In this document: positions 6,737-15,540 of the stretch, piece by piece | How positions within the stretch are numbered: the stretch's first letter is position 1 | How the letters are laid out: every line of letters starts with the position of its first letter | From: an uncultured Eubacteriales bacterium | GTDB lineage: Bacteria > Bacillota > Clostridia > Oscillospirales > Acutalibacteraceae | Length of the DNA: 47,825 bases | Direction: 5' to 3' | Assembly: GCA_900315875.1 (NCBI GenBank) | Contig: ONAX01000004.1 | Span: forward strand, 1 to 47,825 | The notes under the pieces: model-generated | The model's input: the letters and a program-made list of their open reading frames with translations, nothing else | The model's database searches: none | Told to the model about the DNA's origin: nothing | Made by a program: the position numbers and the translations under genes

Positions 6737-8149
6737 ATGAGTAAAAATAAAGCTGTATCCGTCTCTTGTCTTATTCTGATGCTTTTCGTTATTATCGGGG
6801 CATTTCCTTTGGGTGTATTTGCAGCCGAAGATGGCAGCACCCAGGCAGGATATTATATGTCCTACAAAAAATACAAGGCTGCTGTTGATCCCGATGGAGT
6901 GAAAACAATTACCTACAATGAGATAACAGATCAGATATCGAATCTTCTGGAAGAAGGAATGAGAAGATATACCGGCGGAGCGAAAAAAGACGGGGATGAC
7001 GGATATTACAAACCCTTCTCCAATGCATATGGCTTCTGGTATGAAACCTCGGGCTTTGAAAAGACGGTAATGGGATATATATCCGGCTCAAGAGTTACCG
7101 AGGTTGAGCTGCAGTTCTCAACCATGCGTAAATCCGTATCAAACAAAGAAAACGCAGATGTCGTCCGAAGCGAGGTCGATACTCTTGTTTCGATGCTGAG
7201 AGAGGATGCAAATAAGCTCGATGAGCTTTTCGGATACAATGTTGATGGTACAAGCAGCAGCGGCACAGGCCTTGCATGGGCCACCTTTGCGGCGGTATTC
7301 AGTATTATTGTACGTGAAGGGCTTGAAGCAATACTCATAGTCGGTGCCATGGCCGCCTATCTCATTAAAACAAAAAATAAGCGTGGAACACTTTATGTCT
7401 ATATCGGAGCACTAGCCGCTCTTGCAGCAAGCATTGTTATGGCGATGATCCTTTATTCATTCGCAAGCAATGCAGGAAACTCAATACCGCAGGAGATTGT
7501 TGAAGGTGTAACAGCACTTTTAGCTGTTGCGGTGCTGATATATGTTTCCAACTGGATGATATCCAAAGCTGAGTCCGATAACTGGACAAAGTATCTGTCC
7601 GATAAGGTCTCTGATTCTGCGGATAAGGGCAAGGTTCTTGCACTTGGCTTCACTTCTTTTCTTGCAGTATTCAGAGAAGGCGCAGAGGTCATACTTTTCT
7701 GCCAGCAGTATTTTACAAGGGCAGGTTCAATGGAAAACGGTTACCTTGCTGTATTCGGCGGTATAGCTCTCGGACTTGCGGCTGTAGCACTGGTTTTTGT
7801 ACTAATGAGAGTATTCGGAGTAAAGATACCTCTGAAGCCTTTCTTCATGGCAACAAGCATTCTTATGGCTGTAATGTCGATAGTATTCCTTGGCTCGGGT
7901 ATATGGGAGCTGTTTTTGGACGGCGGTCTTGCCGACAGCATAGGCGGATGGGTACAGCAGATTGCGGCTACTATCCCACAGCTTTCATGGATGTCAGGTA
8001 ATGATATACTTGCTTTCTTCGGAATATATCCGACATGGATAACCCTCATTCCTCAGCTTATACTTCTTGTAATAACTGTAGTGACATTCATTATTGCTAT
8101 GAAAAAGAAGCCGGCAGATAAAAAAACAGAGGAAACCGAAGTAAAGTGA
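6737..8149 (+). CDS. FTR1-family iron permease with extracytoplasmic N-terminal domain
   Basis: This 470-residue protein has a signal-like N-terminus (hydrophobic residues 8-28), an extracellular helical domain to about 175, then seven predicted membrane segments. Two R-E-x-x-E iron motifs are present: VREGLEAIL at 192-200 and FREGAEVIL at 312-320, as in Ftr1/EfeU. It moves iron across the cytoplasmic membrane. The large N-terminal domain is typical of the bacterial cFtr1/FetM type that works with a P19 partner. It heads the same gene order as Campylobacter Cj1658-Cj1663. The ribosome site (GCGGGTG) is weak, and regulation is likely by the operators and hairpin upstream. Confidence 0.92.
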   Translation: MSKNKAVSVSCLILMLFVIIGAFPLGVFAAEDGSTQAGYYMSYKKYKAAVDPDGVKTITYNEITDQISNLLEEGMRRYTGGAKKDGDDGYYKPFSNAYGFWYETSGFEKTVMGYISGSRVTEVELQFSTMRKSVSNKENADVVRSEVDTLVSMLREDANKLDELFGYNVDGTSSSGTGLAWATFAAVFSIIVREGLEAILIVGAMAAYLIKTKNKRGTLYVYIGALAALAASIVMAMILYSFASNAGNSIPQEIVEGVTALLAVAVLIYVSNWMISKAESDNWTKYLSDKVSDSADKGKVLALGFTSFLAVFREGAEVILFCQQYFTRAGSMENGYLAVFGGIALGLAAVALVFVLMRVFGVKIPLKPFFMATSILMAVMSIVFLGSGIWELFLDGGLADSIGGWVQQIAATIPQLSWMSGNDILAFFGIYPTWITLIPQLILLVITVVTFIIAMKKKPADKKTEETEVK

Positions 8150-8172
8150 TAACAATGCAATAACCCCGGTCT

Positions 8173-8198
8173 GACCCGTATAATGATCGGGTTTTATT
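8173..8198 (+). terminator. Weak hairpin with T run between FTR1 and P19 genes
   Basis: ACCCG (8174-8178) pairs with CGGGT (8188-8192) and TTTATT follows. With only five pairs it is likely a partial terminator or processing site that adjusts the ratio of the two products. Confidence 0.4.
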
Positions 8199-8254
8199 GA
8201 GGATCCGTCAGGATTCCTATACAAACAATAATAAATAACCAGGAGGAATTTAAA

Positions 8255-8899
8255 GTGAAAAAAATGGTAAAGATTATAGCAGCAGCGCTCTGCTCTGCTC
8301 TTGTTGTGGCAAGTCTCGCGGCTTGTAGTTCAAACACTGATTCTTCTTCAAAATCTACCGAGGAATCAAAAACAGCTTCGGTTGCTGACACAAAATCGGA
8401 TGACAGCGAGGAAGGCGGCGATGAGCCAGACCTCGGATTCACAGAAGTCCCGATCTTCGAGGATGTAGAAAAAGAGTTCCTCAATCTGACAGCAGTATAT
8501 TTCCAGGCAGTTGATATGACAGGCGGTTATAAGGCAGAGGATTACGACTGTCACCTTGAGCTTGATGTAAAGGCACTCCAGAACGGTCTCGGATACGGTA
8601 CAGGCGACTGGGTTCCGTATCTTACCGTAAACTATGAAGTGACAAAGAATGATACAAAAACCAAGGTAAGCGAAGGAACATTCATGCCAATGGCTGCTTC
8701 TGACGGTCCGCATTACGGTGCAAATATCAAAATGGACGGCGACGGACTCTATACAGTAAAATTCACCGTCAAATTCCCGGATTCCAGCACATACCTCATC
8801 CATACAGATGAAACCGGCCCTGAAACTCATGCTTTTCCGAATGCTATTGAATATACCTATGATCAGTGGCAGTTTACCAAGGGCGCATGGGCTGAATAA
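8255..8899 (+). CDS. P19/Tp34-type iron-binding lipoprotein
   Basis: It starts at GTG 8255 behind GGAGG. The 214-residue protein has a lipoprotein signal with lipobox SLAAC (Cys 24), a Ser/Asp/Glu-rich linker to about 60, then the Fe2+ transport protein (P19) domain. This domain contains TAVYFQAVDMT, CHLELDVKAL with an adjacent His, GDWVPYLTVNYEV, GPHYGANIKM and ETGPETHAFP. The conserved Met and His residues of the P19 copper/iron site appear to be present. P19 proteins bind Cu and Fe and feed FTR1 permeases. Here it is tethered to the membrane surface, as expected in a Gram-positive cell. Confidence 0.9.
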   Translation: MKKMVKIIAAALCSALVVASLAACSSNTDSSSKSTEESKTASVADTKSDDSEEGGDEPDLGFTEVPIFEDVEKEFLNLTAVYFQAVDMTGGYKAEDYDCHLELDVKALQNGLGYGTGDWVPYLTVNYEVTKNDTKTKVSEGTFMPMAASDGPHYGANIKMDGDGLYTVKFTVKFPDSSTYLIHTDETGPETHAFPNAIEYTYDQWQFTKGAWAE

Positions 8900-8971
8900 A
8901 ATAATAAGTCTGATTTCAGGAAATTAACCGGAGACATTTCTTTCGGTATTCCGTGAAACGATTGCATTATC

Positions 8972-9050
8972 GGCGAAGCATTACGGGAGTTTCGCCAGAA
9001 CAAATACTCCGGCTCGAGTTTTTTCGTGTCGGAGTGATTTGCTTGTTCTG
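8972..9050 (+). other. Two adjacent hairpins in the P19-DUF2318 gap
   Basis: GGCGAA (8972-8977) pairs with TTCGCC (8991-8996). Then CAGAACAA (8996-9003) pairs with TTGTTCTG (9043-9050), continuing inward through CTCCG/CGGAG. The 214-bp gap between the two genes is otherwise without a reading frame. It may be a processing or attenuation element; no clear T run follows. Confidence 0.45.
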
Positions 9051-9113
9051 ACGTTTAAGCATTTCGGGCAGATCAACTGAAATCAAGCTGAATAACAGCA
9101 AAGGGGAAGATTT

Positions 9114-10427
9114 ATGCTTACTTATCTTATCAATGTATCGAACGATATGCTTGCATTGTCACTACTGATTGGTATGATGATGGCATTTTTGGATACATAT
9201 TGCAAAAACAGTGGAAAAATCGTTGCAAGAATCGGACTTGGTGCCGGTATTATTATTGCAGGTGTAAGAGCTTATTTTACCAATACCAGACGGATAAAGA
9301 ACGGCTGGATGATCGGCACATACGGCTATGGCTTCACATTGGGCTTTCTGATACTGACCGCCATAGCCCTGGCTGTGTTCGGATATTTTTTGATAAAAAA
9401 GCCGGAAAAGTCAAAACTGAAAATTGCTTCGAGCTGGGTAATATCCATTTGTTTTGCTCTGCTGACAGCGGCAGCACTGTATTCCTCTCTGCCGAACGTG
9501 CTTGTTTATCCCTTCCAGTTCAATACCGGAGGAAACGGGATCATCTCTTCAGAGTTTTTCCTGAGACTTGGCGGATACCTTTTGGGGATAATTATTTGTT
9601 TGCTGTCATTCATTGGTGTATATAAGCTATATATGTGTGCAGCTTTGAAGGGAATAAAGGCTGTACCATTCGTAACAATGTGTATCGCCTTTATCATCTA
9701 CGGGGTGTTTTCTTTCGGCAGGCTTATGGCTGTACTTACAACACGAAAAATAATTGATAATGTTGATTTGTTCACATTCTCGGCTCAGAGCAATAATATT
9801 GCTTCCTGGTACACCTACGGATTGTTCATTCTCTCGCTTATTACAGCCGCAGCTTTTATCATAGGGAGCTTTACAAAGAAGGAACCCTTTTCAACCAAGG
9901 CTCAGCGCAGAAAGCAGCGTGCATTATGGAGAAGCGGAAAAAGATATTTCGCTGCACTGCTTATTTGCTTTATTGCAGGAATACTTTGCTCTACCCTTTT
10001 TGTGGATATGAATAAGGTTGTTATCCGTGAAGCGCCGGTTGAGGATCCTGTTATCGTTAAGGATAAATCAGGTGAAGAAAAGGAACTGCAGGTACCGATA
10101 GAAATGGTCAGCGACGGCCATCTGCACCGCTTCGGATATAAGACTGCGGACGGAAATCAGGTCAGATTCATCGTAGTTCTGAAGCAGGAAAATACAAGTA
10201 ATTACGGTGTGGGACTTGACGCATGTGAAATATGCGGAGAAGCAGGTTATTATGAAAATAACGGCGGCCAGATAGTCTGCAAGAAATGTAATGTCATAAT
10301 GAACCGCACAACTATCGGAATGAAGGGCGGATGTAACCCGATAATTATTGATTATGATATGGACGAAAACGCCATTACGGTTCCAGTATCAGAAATGATA
10401 AAGAATCAGAATGTTTTCAAGAATTAA
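9114..10427 (+). CDS. DUF2318 membrane protein (Cj1660-like), iron uptake partner
   Basis: This 437-residue protein has about eight hydrophobic segments in the first 290 residues and a C-terminal domain outside the membrane. That domain carries CEICGEAGYY and CKKCNVIM, two C-x2-C pairs typical of DUF2318. An upstream HLHRFGY and a downstream GGCNP add possible ligands. In Campylobacter and the Fet systems the equivalent gene sits between p19 and the FtsX-type permeases and is thought to take part in iron delivery or reduction. It begins at ATG 9114 after AAGGGGAAG. Order and domains both support the call; the reaction is not established. Confidence 0.85.
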   Translation: MLTYLINVSNDMLALSLLIGMMMAFLDTYCKNSGKIVARIGLGAGIIIAGVRAYFTNTRRIKNGWMIGTYGYGFTLGFLILTAIALAVFGYFLIKKPEKSKLKIASSWVISICFALLTAAALYSSLPNVLVYPFQFNTGGNGIISSEFFLRLGGYLLGIIICLLSFIGVYKLYMCAALKGIKAVPFVTMCIAFIIYGVFSFGRLMAVLTTRKIIDNVDLFTFSAQSNNIASWYTYGLFILSLITAAAFIIGSFTKKEPFSTKAQRRKQRALWRSGKRYFAALLICFIAGILCSTLFVDMNKVVIREAPVEDPVIVKDKSGEEKELQVPIEMVSDGHLHRFGYKTADGNQVRFIVVLKQENTSNYGVGLDACEICGEAGYYENNGGQIVCKKCNVIMNRTTIGMKGGCNPIIIDYDMDENAITVPVSEMIKNQNVFKN

Positions 10428-10446
10428 GAGCGAGGGAGGATACGAA

Positions 10447-11745
10447 ATGTTTTTCAGAATGATCATAGGAGCCTTCCAGCGACAATGGAAAAAAATGCTG
10501 ATGATCGCCCTTACAGTAGCACTGGGTGCTTCAATCGCTACGGCAATGCTCAATGTCATGCTGGATGTAGGCGATAAGATAAACGAGGAGCTTAAGGCAT
10601 ATGGTTCAAATATCACAGTCGTTCCCGGTTCAGAAGCTGTTATGTCAGACCTTTATGATGTGCAGGGCAACGAGGGCAAGGAGGAATATCTCGGAGAGGA
10701 AACCCTGGGAGAATTTCTCACGATATTCTGGGCAAATAATATAACGGATTTTGCCCCTGTCCTTGATACCGATGTAACAGTAAAAAACAAAGATGTGAAA
10801 TTAGTCGGAACCTGGTTTGACCATCACTTTGAATTCGTCAAAAAGGGTACTACATACAAACGGGATACAGGTATCATAAACCTCAGAAGCTGGTGGGATA
10901 TCACCGATGGAAAATGGCTTGATGAGGCAAAGCTGAGTGGCGACAATTATGCAATGGTGGGCAAAAAGCTTGCTGAGGAGCTCGGAGTAAAGGCCGGTGA
11001 TATTATCAGTGTAAAAGGCACGGACGCTGCTGAAAGTCTTGAAATTGTCGGAATATTTGAATCGGGTGATGATGAGGAAAACTACATCTTCTCTACACTT
11101 CCTGTAGCTCAGAAATTATCCGGCAACACCGGAAAATATAAAAAGGCGGAGGTCAGTGCTATTACCTCGCCGGATGATGAGCTTGCGATAAAGGCTGCAA
11201 AGAATCCTGATCTTCTCAGCGGAGATGAATATGATCTCTGGTACTGCACCGCCTACGTCAGCTCAATATGCTTTCAGATACAGGAGGCAATTCCCGGAGC
11301 GTCCGCAAGGGCTGTGCGGCAGATAGCCGATTCAGAAGGAAAAATACTGGAAAAGACAGAGCTGCTTATGGCTCTTATCACTCTTATGAGCCTTATCGGT
11401 GCAACCCTCGGCATATCAAATCTTGTTACCTCCAGCGTTATGGAGCGCTCTGCAGAGCTTGCACTTATGAAGGCGGTAGGGGCTAAAAACAGCCAGGTCA
11501 CCCTTCTTGTTCTGACAGAGATAATACTGACCTCCCTTATAGGAGCGGCAGCAGGCTATTTAATGGGATATTGCTTTGCACAGGTGATCGGTCAGTCTGT
11601 GTTCTCCTCGGCTATTAAAATGAGCGGAATGGTGGCATTCCTTGTGACAGTTATGATTATTGCTGTAACACTGGTAGGCAGTTTACCGGCAATAAGAATG
11701 ATTCTCCGGCTTCGCCCGTCGGAAGTCCTTCACGGCGGCCATTGA
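10447..11745 (+). CDS. FtsX/MacB-type ABC permease of the iron operon (Cj1661-like)
   Basis: The start is ATG 10447, seven bases after GGAGG, giving 432 residues. One membrane helix near residues 15-40 (WKKMLMIALTVALGASIATA) is followed by a MacB-like extracytoplasmic domain to about 300. Three more helices follow, with the FtsX signature EILTSLIGAAAGYLMGYCF and the ending RLRPSEVLHGG. It would form a heterodimer with the next permease and be driven by the ATPase at 13030. Such subunits are mechanotransmitters rather than channels in many systems. The stop and the next gene are separated by 17 bp. Confidence 0.88.
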   Translation: MFFRMIIGAFQRQWKKMLMIALTVALGASIATAMLNVMLDVGDKINEELKAYGSNITVVPGSEAVMSDLYDVQGNEGKEEYLGEETLGEFLTIFWANNITDFAPVLDTDVTVKNKDVKLVGTWFDHHFEFVKKGTTYKRDTGIINLRSWWDITDGKWLDEAKLSGDNYAMVGKKLAEELGVKAGDIISVKGTDAAESLEIVGIFESGDDEENYIFSTLPVAQKLSGNTGKYKKAEVSAITSPDDELAIKAAKNPDLLSGDEYDLWYCTAYVSSICFQIQEAIPGASARAVRQIADSEGKILEKTELLMALITLMSLIGATLGISNLVTSSVMERSAELALMKAVGAKNSQVTLLVLTEIILTSLIGAAAGYLMGYCFAQVIGQSVFSSAIKMSGMVAFLVTVMIIAVTLVGSLPAIRMILRLRPSEVLHGGH

Positions 11746-11762
11746 GTAGGGGGTGGATAAAT

Positions 11763-12968
11763 ATGAATAAAAAGCATCGCATGTTTGTCAGAATGGTTTT
11801 AGCTTCACTGCTCAGACGGCGTTCAAGAATGATTATTGCACTGCTGGCAATAGTGGTCGGAGCAACGATTCTTTCCGGCCTGGGTCTTATCTATTATGAT
11901 GTTCCCCGTCAGATGAGTGCGCAGTTCAGAAACTATGGAGCAAATGTTATTTTCACTCCCTCGGGCAGCTCGGAAATGAATCAGACTGAGATTGAAAAAG
12001 CAGTTGCTGTCTTTCCGTCAGATAAATTAGAAGGTTATACGCCATACAGATATGAAAATACAAAGCTGAACAATCTCCCTGTCACCATAGCAGGTACGGA
12101 TTTCTCCTCTGTTCTTAAAACAAGTCCGTACTGGCATATTTCGGGAGAGCTGCCTGATGCAGACGGAAAGGCTCTTGTCGGAAAAAAGGTTGCTGAGAAA
12201 TTCGGACTGAGTACAGGCGACAGCATCAGCCTGCGGAATTCATTTACAATAACCGAAGAAACAGATCTGAAAGATATTCCCGATTACGAGATCTTTACCG
12301 ACCCCAAGACGGGAGAAAAATACTGCGATCATACTCTTGACCTTAAAATTTCAGGCATCCTCGAAACCGGAGGCTCTGAAGAGGAGTATATCTATGTTAC
12401 GCCTGACGATGTCAGTTATTTAACGCTGAGTAGCAGGAGCTGTGATATAGTTGAGGTTAGCGTGGCTGCAAGCAAGGATGAGCTGAAAGCCTATCTTGAT
12501 GAGATCAACAATAAATCAGATGCCATTGAAGCAAAGCCCGTAAAGCGAGTTACCGCTTCTGAAACCACAGTCCTTTCCAAGCTTGAAGCTTTGGTGCTTA
12601 TTGTTACCATAGTCGTGCTGGCTCTGACCATGATTTGTGTTGCCACTACAATGATGGCTGTAATAGCCGAAAGAAGGCGTGAAATAGGTCTGCGTAAGGC
12701 GCTGGGAGCACTCAATTCAAGTATTATTGCTGAATTTTTATCCGAAGGACTTGTTCTTGGTGCAGTCGGCGGTATTATCGGATCTTTTTTTGGTTTCCTG
12801 TTTGCCAATGCGGTCAGCATGAATGTATTCAGCAGCACGATAACATTTCGTCCGCTGCTTATCCCGGCAGCAATAATAGCATCCGTGGCAGTGACCGGCA
12901 TTGCGTGTCTTATACCTATCAGGGGTGCGGTAGATGTAGATCCGGCTTTGGTTCTTAAAGGTGAATGA
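11763..12968 (+). CDS. Second FtsX/MacB-type ABC permease of the iron operon (Cj1662-like)
   Basis: ATG 11763 follows AGGGGGTGG; the in-frame TTG at 11742 lacks a ribosome site and overlaps the preceding gene. The 401-residue product has the same four-helix plan: helix near 20-45 (MIIALLAIVVGATILSGLG), large outer domain, then three C-terminal helices containing ERRREIGLRKALGA and VDPALVLKGE. It is paralogous to its upstream neighbour. Together with the ATPase it makes the ABC part of the Cj1658-Cj1663-like iron system. Confidence 0.88.
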   Translation: MNKKHRMFVRMVLASLLRRRSRMIIALLAIVVGATILSGLGLIYYDVPRQMSAQFRNYGANVIFTPSGSSEMNQTEIEKAVAVFPSDKLEGYTPYRYENTKLNNLPVTIAGTDFSSVLKTSPYWHISGELPDADGKALVGKKVAEKFGLSTGDSISLRNSFTITEETDLKDIPDYEIFTDPKTGEKYCDHTLDLKISGILETGGSEEEYIYVTPDDVSYLTLSSRSCDIVEVSVAASKDELKAYLDEINNKSDAIEAKPVKRVTASETTVLSKLEALVLIVTIVVLALTMICVATTMMAVIAERRREIGLRKALGALNSSIIAEFLSEGLVLGAVGGIIGSFFGFLFANAVSMNVFSSTITFRPLLIPAAIIASVAVTGIACLIPIRGAVDVDPALVLKGE

Positions 12969-13029
12969 GGGCAGTGCCTGCGCTGTAAGATTCGCAACAT
13001 AGGTTAATGAATTTTCAGGAGGAATGAAA

Positions 13030-13704
13030 ATGAAATTATTGGAGCTTAAAAACATCACAAAAAGATACGGAAGCCTTTATGCTCTGGATAATGTCAGTCT
13101 GAGTATCGACAAGGGCGAATGGATCGCTATTATGGGTCCGTCCGGATCGGGAAAAAGTACAATGATGAACATAATAAGCTGTATGGATAAGCCAACAGAA
13201 GGGCAGGTTATTTTTGACGGCAGGGATATAACAAAGGACAGCCGGAGAAAACTGACAGAATTTCATAGGGATAAGATCGGGCTTGTATTCCAGCAGTTCC
13301 ATCTTATCAATTATCTGAATGCTGTAGAAAATGTTATGATCGCCCAGTATTATCACAGTATGCCTGATGAAAAGGAAGCTCTGGAGGCTTTGGAAAGAGT
13401 CGGACTAAAGGACAGAGCAAAGCATCTTCCCAGTCAGCTTTCGGGCGGCGAACAGCAGAGAGTGTGCATTGCAAGAGCGCTTATCAATTCCCCGGAGCTT
13501 ATTTTAGCCGATGAGCCGACAGGCAATCTTGATGAAGCCAATGAAAATATTGTTCTTGATCTGTTCAGACAGCTTCACAAGGAGGGTACAAGTCTTATCG
13601 TTGTTACCCACGACCCGGAGGTCGGAGAGGTTGCAGAACGTGTCGTGCGGCTTGAGCACGGAAAGATAATTTCAGATAAGAAGAATAAGCAGTTTATAGA
13701 ATAA
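13030..13704 (+). CDS. ABC transporter ATPase of the iron operon (Cj1663-like)
   Basis: Start ATG 13030 is seven bases behind GGAGG; ATG 13024 is too close. The 224 residues include Walker [11 protein letters not shown]-loop [11 protein letters not shown] signature LSGGEQQRV, Walker [13 protein letters not shown] and the switch His in VVTHDPE. It is of the LolD/MacB type, which matches the two FtsX-type permeases upstream. It energises the iron system at the inner face of the membrane. A repeat-rich gap follows, so it probably ends this transcript or is followed by partial read-through. Confidence 0.93.
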   Translation: MKLLELKNITKRYGSLYALDNVSLSIDKGEWIAIMGPSGSGKSTMMNIISCMDKPTEGQVIFDGRDITKDSRRKLTEFHRDKIGLVFQQFHLINYLNAVENVMIAQYYHSMPDEKEALEALERVGLKDRAKHLPSQLSGGEQQRVCIARALINSPELILADEPTGNLDEANENIVLDLFRQLHKEGTSLIVVTHDPEVGEVAERVVRLEHGKIISDKKNKQFIE

Positions 13705-13733
13705 AAGCAATATCGTTAACTTAATAAACACAA

Positions 13734-13912
13734 AAGTTTCGCCGGCCTTTTCAAAGGCAGCGGGGTCCATGGGGCAGAGCCCCTTTTCGCGCTCCGCAGA
13801 GTGCGAAATCTCTTTACTCAATCTCTCCGCAAGGGTTGAATTCAAAAGCAGTTCTGTGGACTGTTTTTGAAGAGGGGACGCCATGGAAAGAGGGCGTCCC
13901 CTTGTAGTGGTT
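13734..13912. repeat. GC-rich intergenic repeat element with three hairpins
   Basis: This 180-bp non-coding stretch has three stems: GGGGC-AGA-GCCCC at 13771-13783, GCGCTC/GAGTGC at 789-804, and a perfect 10-bp stem AGGGGACGCC (13873-13882) with GGCGTCCCCT (13893-13902). The composition contrasts with the AT-rich gaps elsewhere. From memory, phrases like GGGGTCC...GGGGCAGAGCCCC resemble intergenic repeats seen in many clostridial genomes. It may also end the upstream transcript. Confidence 0.55.
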
Positions 13913-13997
13913 ATCACTAAGCCGCTCTCGCTGCCGCAAGGCAGTGAAGAATAAACTTAAGCTGACAACATTGATTAAATAACAGAGGTGTAAAATA

Positions 13998-14456
13998 ATG
14001 AGTAAAAAAATTTGCATAACATCTTTACTTGCTGTCATTTTATCAGCTATAATTGTATTAACATTTACGGCCTGCAGCAGCGATAACAAGACCGTTGAAT
14101 ACACTAACGGAACATATACCGGCAGAAGCAGCGATTTTGACGAGGATGAAAGCGGTAACGGCGCCGGTTACGGCGAGGTTACCATAAAGATTGAAGATAA
14201 TAAAATAACCGATTGTAACTTTAAGATGTACGAGCTCGACGGGACACTGAAGGATGAAAACTACGGTGCAGACCTTTCCCGCGAGAACCGTCTCAAAGCA
14301 CAGAAAGCAGTACAGTCGGCGGATAAATATTCTTCTGCGATTATCGGAAAAAGCTCTGCGGATAATGTGGATGCCATAAGCGGTGCAACTATATCCTGTA
14401 ATGAATTTAAAGAGGCAGTGAATGATGCGTTGAAAAAGGCAGAAAAGACATCTTAA
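13998..14456 (+). CDS. FMN-binding domain lipoprotein with ApbE flavinylation motif
   Basis: This 152-residue protein has a lipoprotein signal (lipobox TFTAC, Cys 26) and one FMN_bind domain. The domain runs from YTNGTYTGRSSDFDE through AGYGEVTIKIEDNKITDCNFKM to the flavin site DAISGATISCNEF, where Thr 131 of SGAT is the residue ApbE-type transferases esterify with FMN. The mature protein would be a surface-tethered electron carrier, like the flavinylated proteins of Gram-positive extracellular electron transfer. No apbE gene is in the window. It opens a tight operon with a cytochrome b, ABC genes and fumarate reductase. Confidence 0.88.
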   Translation: MSKKICITSLLAVILSAIIVLTFTACSSDNKTVEYTNGTYTGRSSDFDEDESGNGAGYGEVTIKIEDNKITDCNFKMYELDGTLKDENYGADLSRENRLKAQKAVQSADKYSSAIIGKSSADNVDAISGATISCNEFKEAVNDALKKAEKTS

Positions 14457-14479
14457 ACTCTTATCCGGGAGGAATTGAT

Positions 14480-14986
14480 ATGAAAGCCGGAAAAATAGCA
14501 TTACATATTATTCTGAGCCTGATTGCAGCATTTTTGCTGGTCGGGTTACCCGGACTGTATATTCTGGTTCAGAGAGCAGAGAATCGGCCCGATACAGTTT
14601 CGAGTGCAAGTGTCAAGATCCCGGATAAGCCATCAGGAGAATATGTGCTGCTGCTCAACCGTTCGCTGCATAAAGAGTCATTTGATGATTGGGTCGCTTT
14701 TTTTAGTGACGGCGAGCTGAATGTCATTTTTGATGATGTTAATTGTCTTGCCTCCGAGTCGGATACTGACGCTCTGAAAATGGCAGACCGGCTTATTGCC
14801 CGGCTTCCGGAAAACCAGATGAAACTTCGCACGGAAAATCCCGTTCTGCTTGTTTCCAAAGTTGAAAACGGATGTATTGACACCGCAATTTTTTCAAAGG
14901 AAATGGCTGATGAAATGAAGCTGAGAACCGATTCGGATGATAATATAGCTTGTATCATCATAAAGGGCGGTGAGGATGAAAAATGA
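14480..14986 (+). CDS. Membrane-anchored hypothetical protein of the redox operon
   Basis: I do not recognise this 168-residue protein. It has a single hydrophobic segment at residues 7-30 (IALHIILSLIAAFLLVGLPG) and a soluble remainder with alternating strand- and helix-like stretches, for example SGEYVLLLNRSL and ELNVIFDDVNCL. The topology suggests an extracytoplasmic domain anchored by its N-terminus. It has one cysteine in that domain. It sits between the flavin lipoprotein and the cytochrome b gene, overlapping the latter by ATGA, so it is probably part of the same complex or its assembly. Confidence 0.75.
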   Translation: MKAGKIALHIILSLIAAFLLVGLPGLYILVQRAENRPDTVSSASVKIPDKPSGEYVLLLNRSLHKESFDDWVAFFSDGELNVIFDDVNCLASESDTDALKMADRLIARLPENQMKLRTENPVLLVSKVENGCIDTAIFSKEMADEMKLRTDSDDNIACIIIKGGEDEK

Positions 14987-15522
14987 GAAGGATAAATATT
15001 TTTGTTATTATCGGCATAATAATCACCTTTATTTTTCATGCTGTTTCCGGAAGTATCAGGCTGTTCGGCGCTGATGCAGGCTCTGCGCAGCTCTCTGCAA
15101 GGTTATGTATGTTTCTTGTGTTAGTTCACGTTATCATCACAACGATTCTGACCGTCAGGACGCTGCTCACCATAAAAAAGAGCGGCAGGGGATATTTCAG
15201 GGAAAATCTGCTTTTCTGGGCAAGAAGGATAAGCGGCTTTGCGCTTCTTATCCCTCTTGTTATGCATTTGTTTGTTTTCAGCGGAACAGGTGATGAAGCC
15301 TACAGGCTTGTATTATTTAACAGCGGCAGACTGATTTCACAGATTCTTCTGGCGGCAGTGCTCGCCTTTCATATACTGACAAACATCCATCCGTTCCTTG
15401 TTGGCATAGGCGTAAAGGAGCATAAAATAATATCGGCGGATATGCTTTTTGTCGTTTCGGTATTTTTACTATTCTGCTGCGGTGCATTCTGCGTTTATTA
15501 TCTGAGGTGGATGGCATATTGA
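14983..15522 (+). CDS. Five-helix cytochrome b-like membrane subunit (SdhC/FrdC-like)
   Basis: This 179-residue protein has five predicted membrane helices (about 5-27, 41-63, 78-100, 117-140, 152-174). Histidines lie within successive helices: H19, H49, H95, H130 and H136, with the phrases RRISGFALLIP and FHILTNIHPFLV. Four helix-embedded His residues and five helices are the plan of type-B succinate:quinone reductase cytochromes that bind two hemes b. Together with the fumarate reductase flavoprotein and iron-sulfur genes downstream, it is the probable membrane anchor. No direct family motif is decisive, so the assignment rests on topology and context. Confidence 0.65.
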   Translation: MRRINIFVIIGIIITFIFHAVSGSIRLFGADAGSAQLSARLCMFLVLVHVIITTILTVRTLLTIKKSGRGYFRENLLFWARRISGFALLIPLVMHLFVFSGTGDEAYRLVLFNSGRLISQILLAAVLAFHILTNIHPFLVGIGVKEHKIISADMLFVVSVFLLFCCGAFCVYYLRWMAY

Positions 15523-15540
15523 ATTTCGGAGGAAAAGGAA

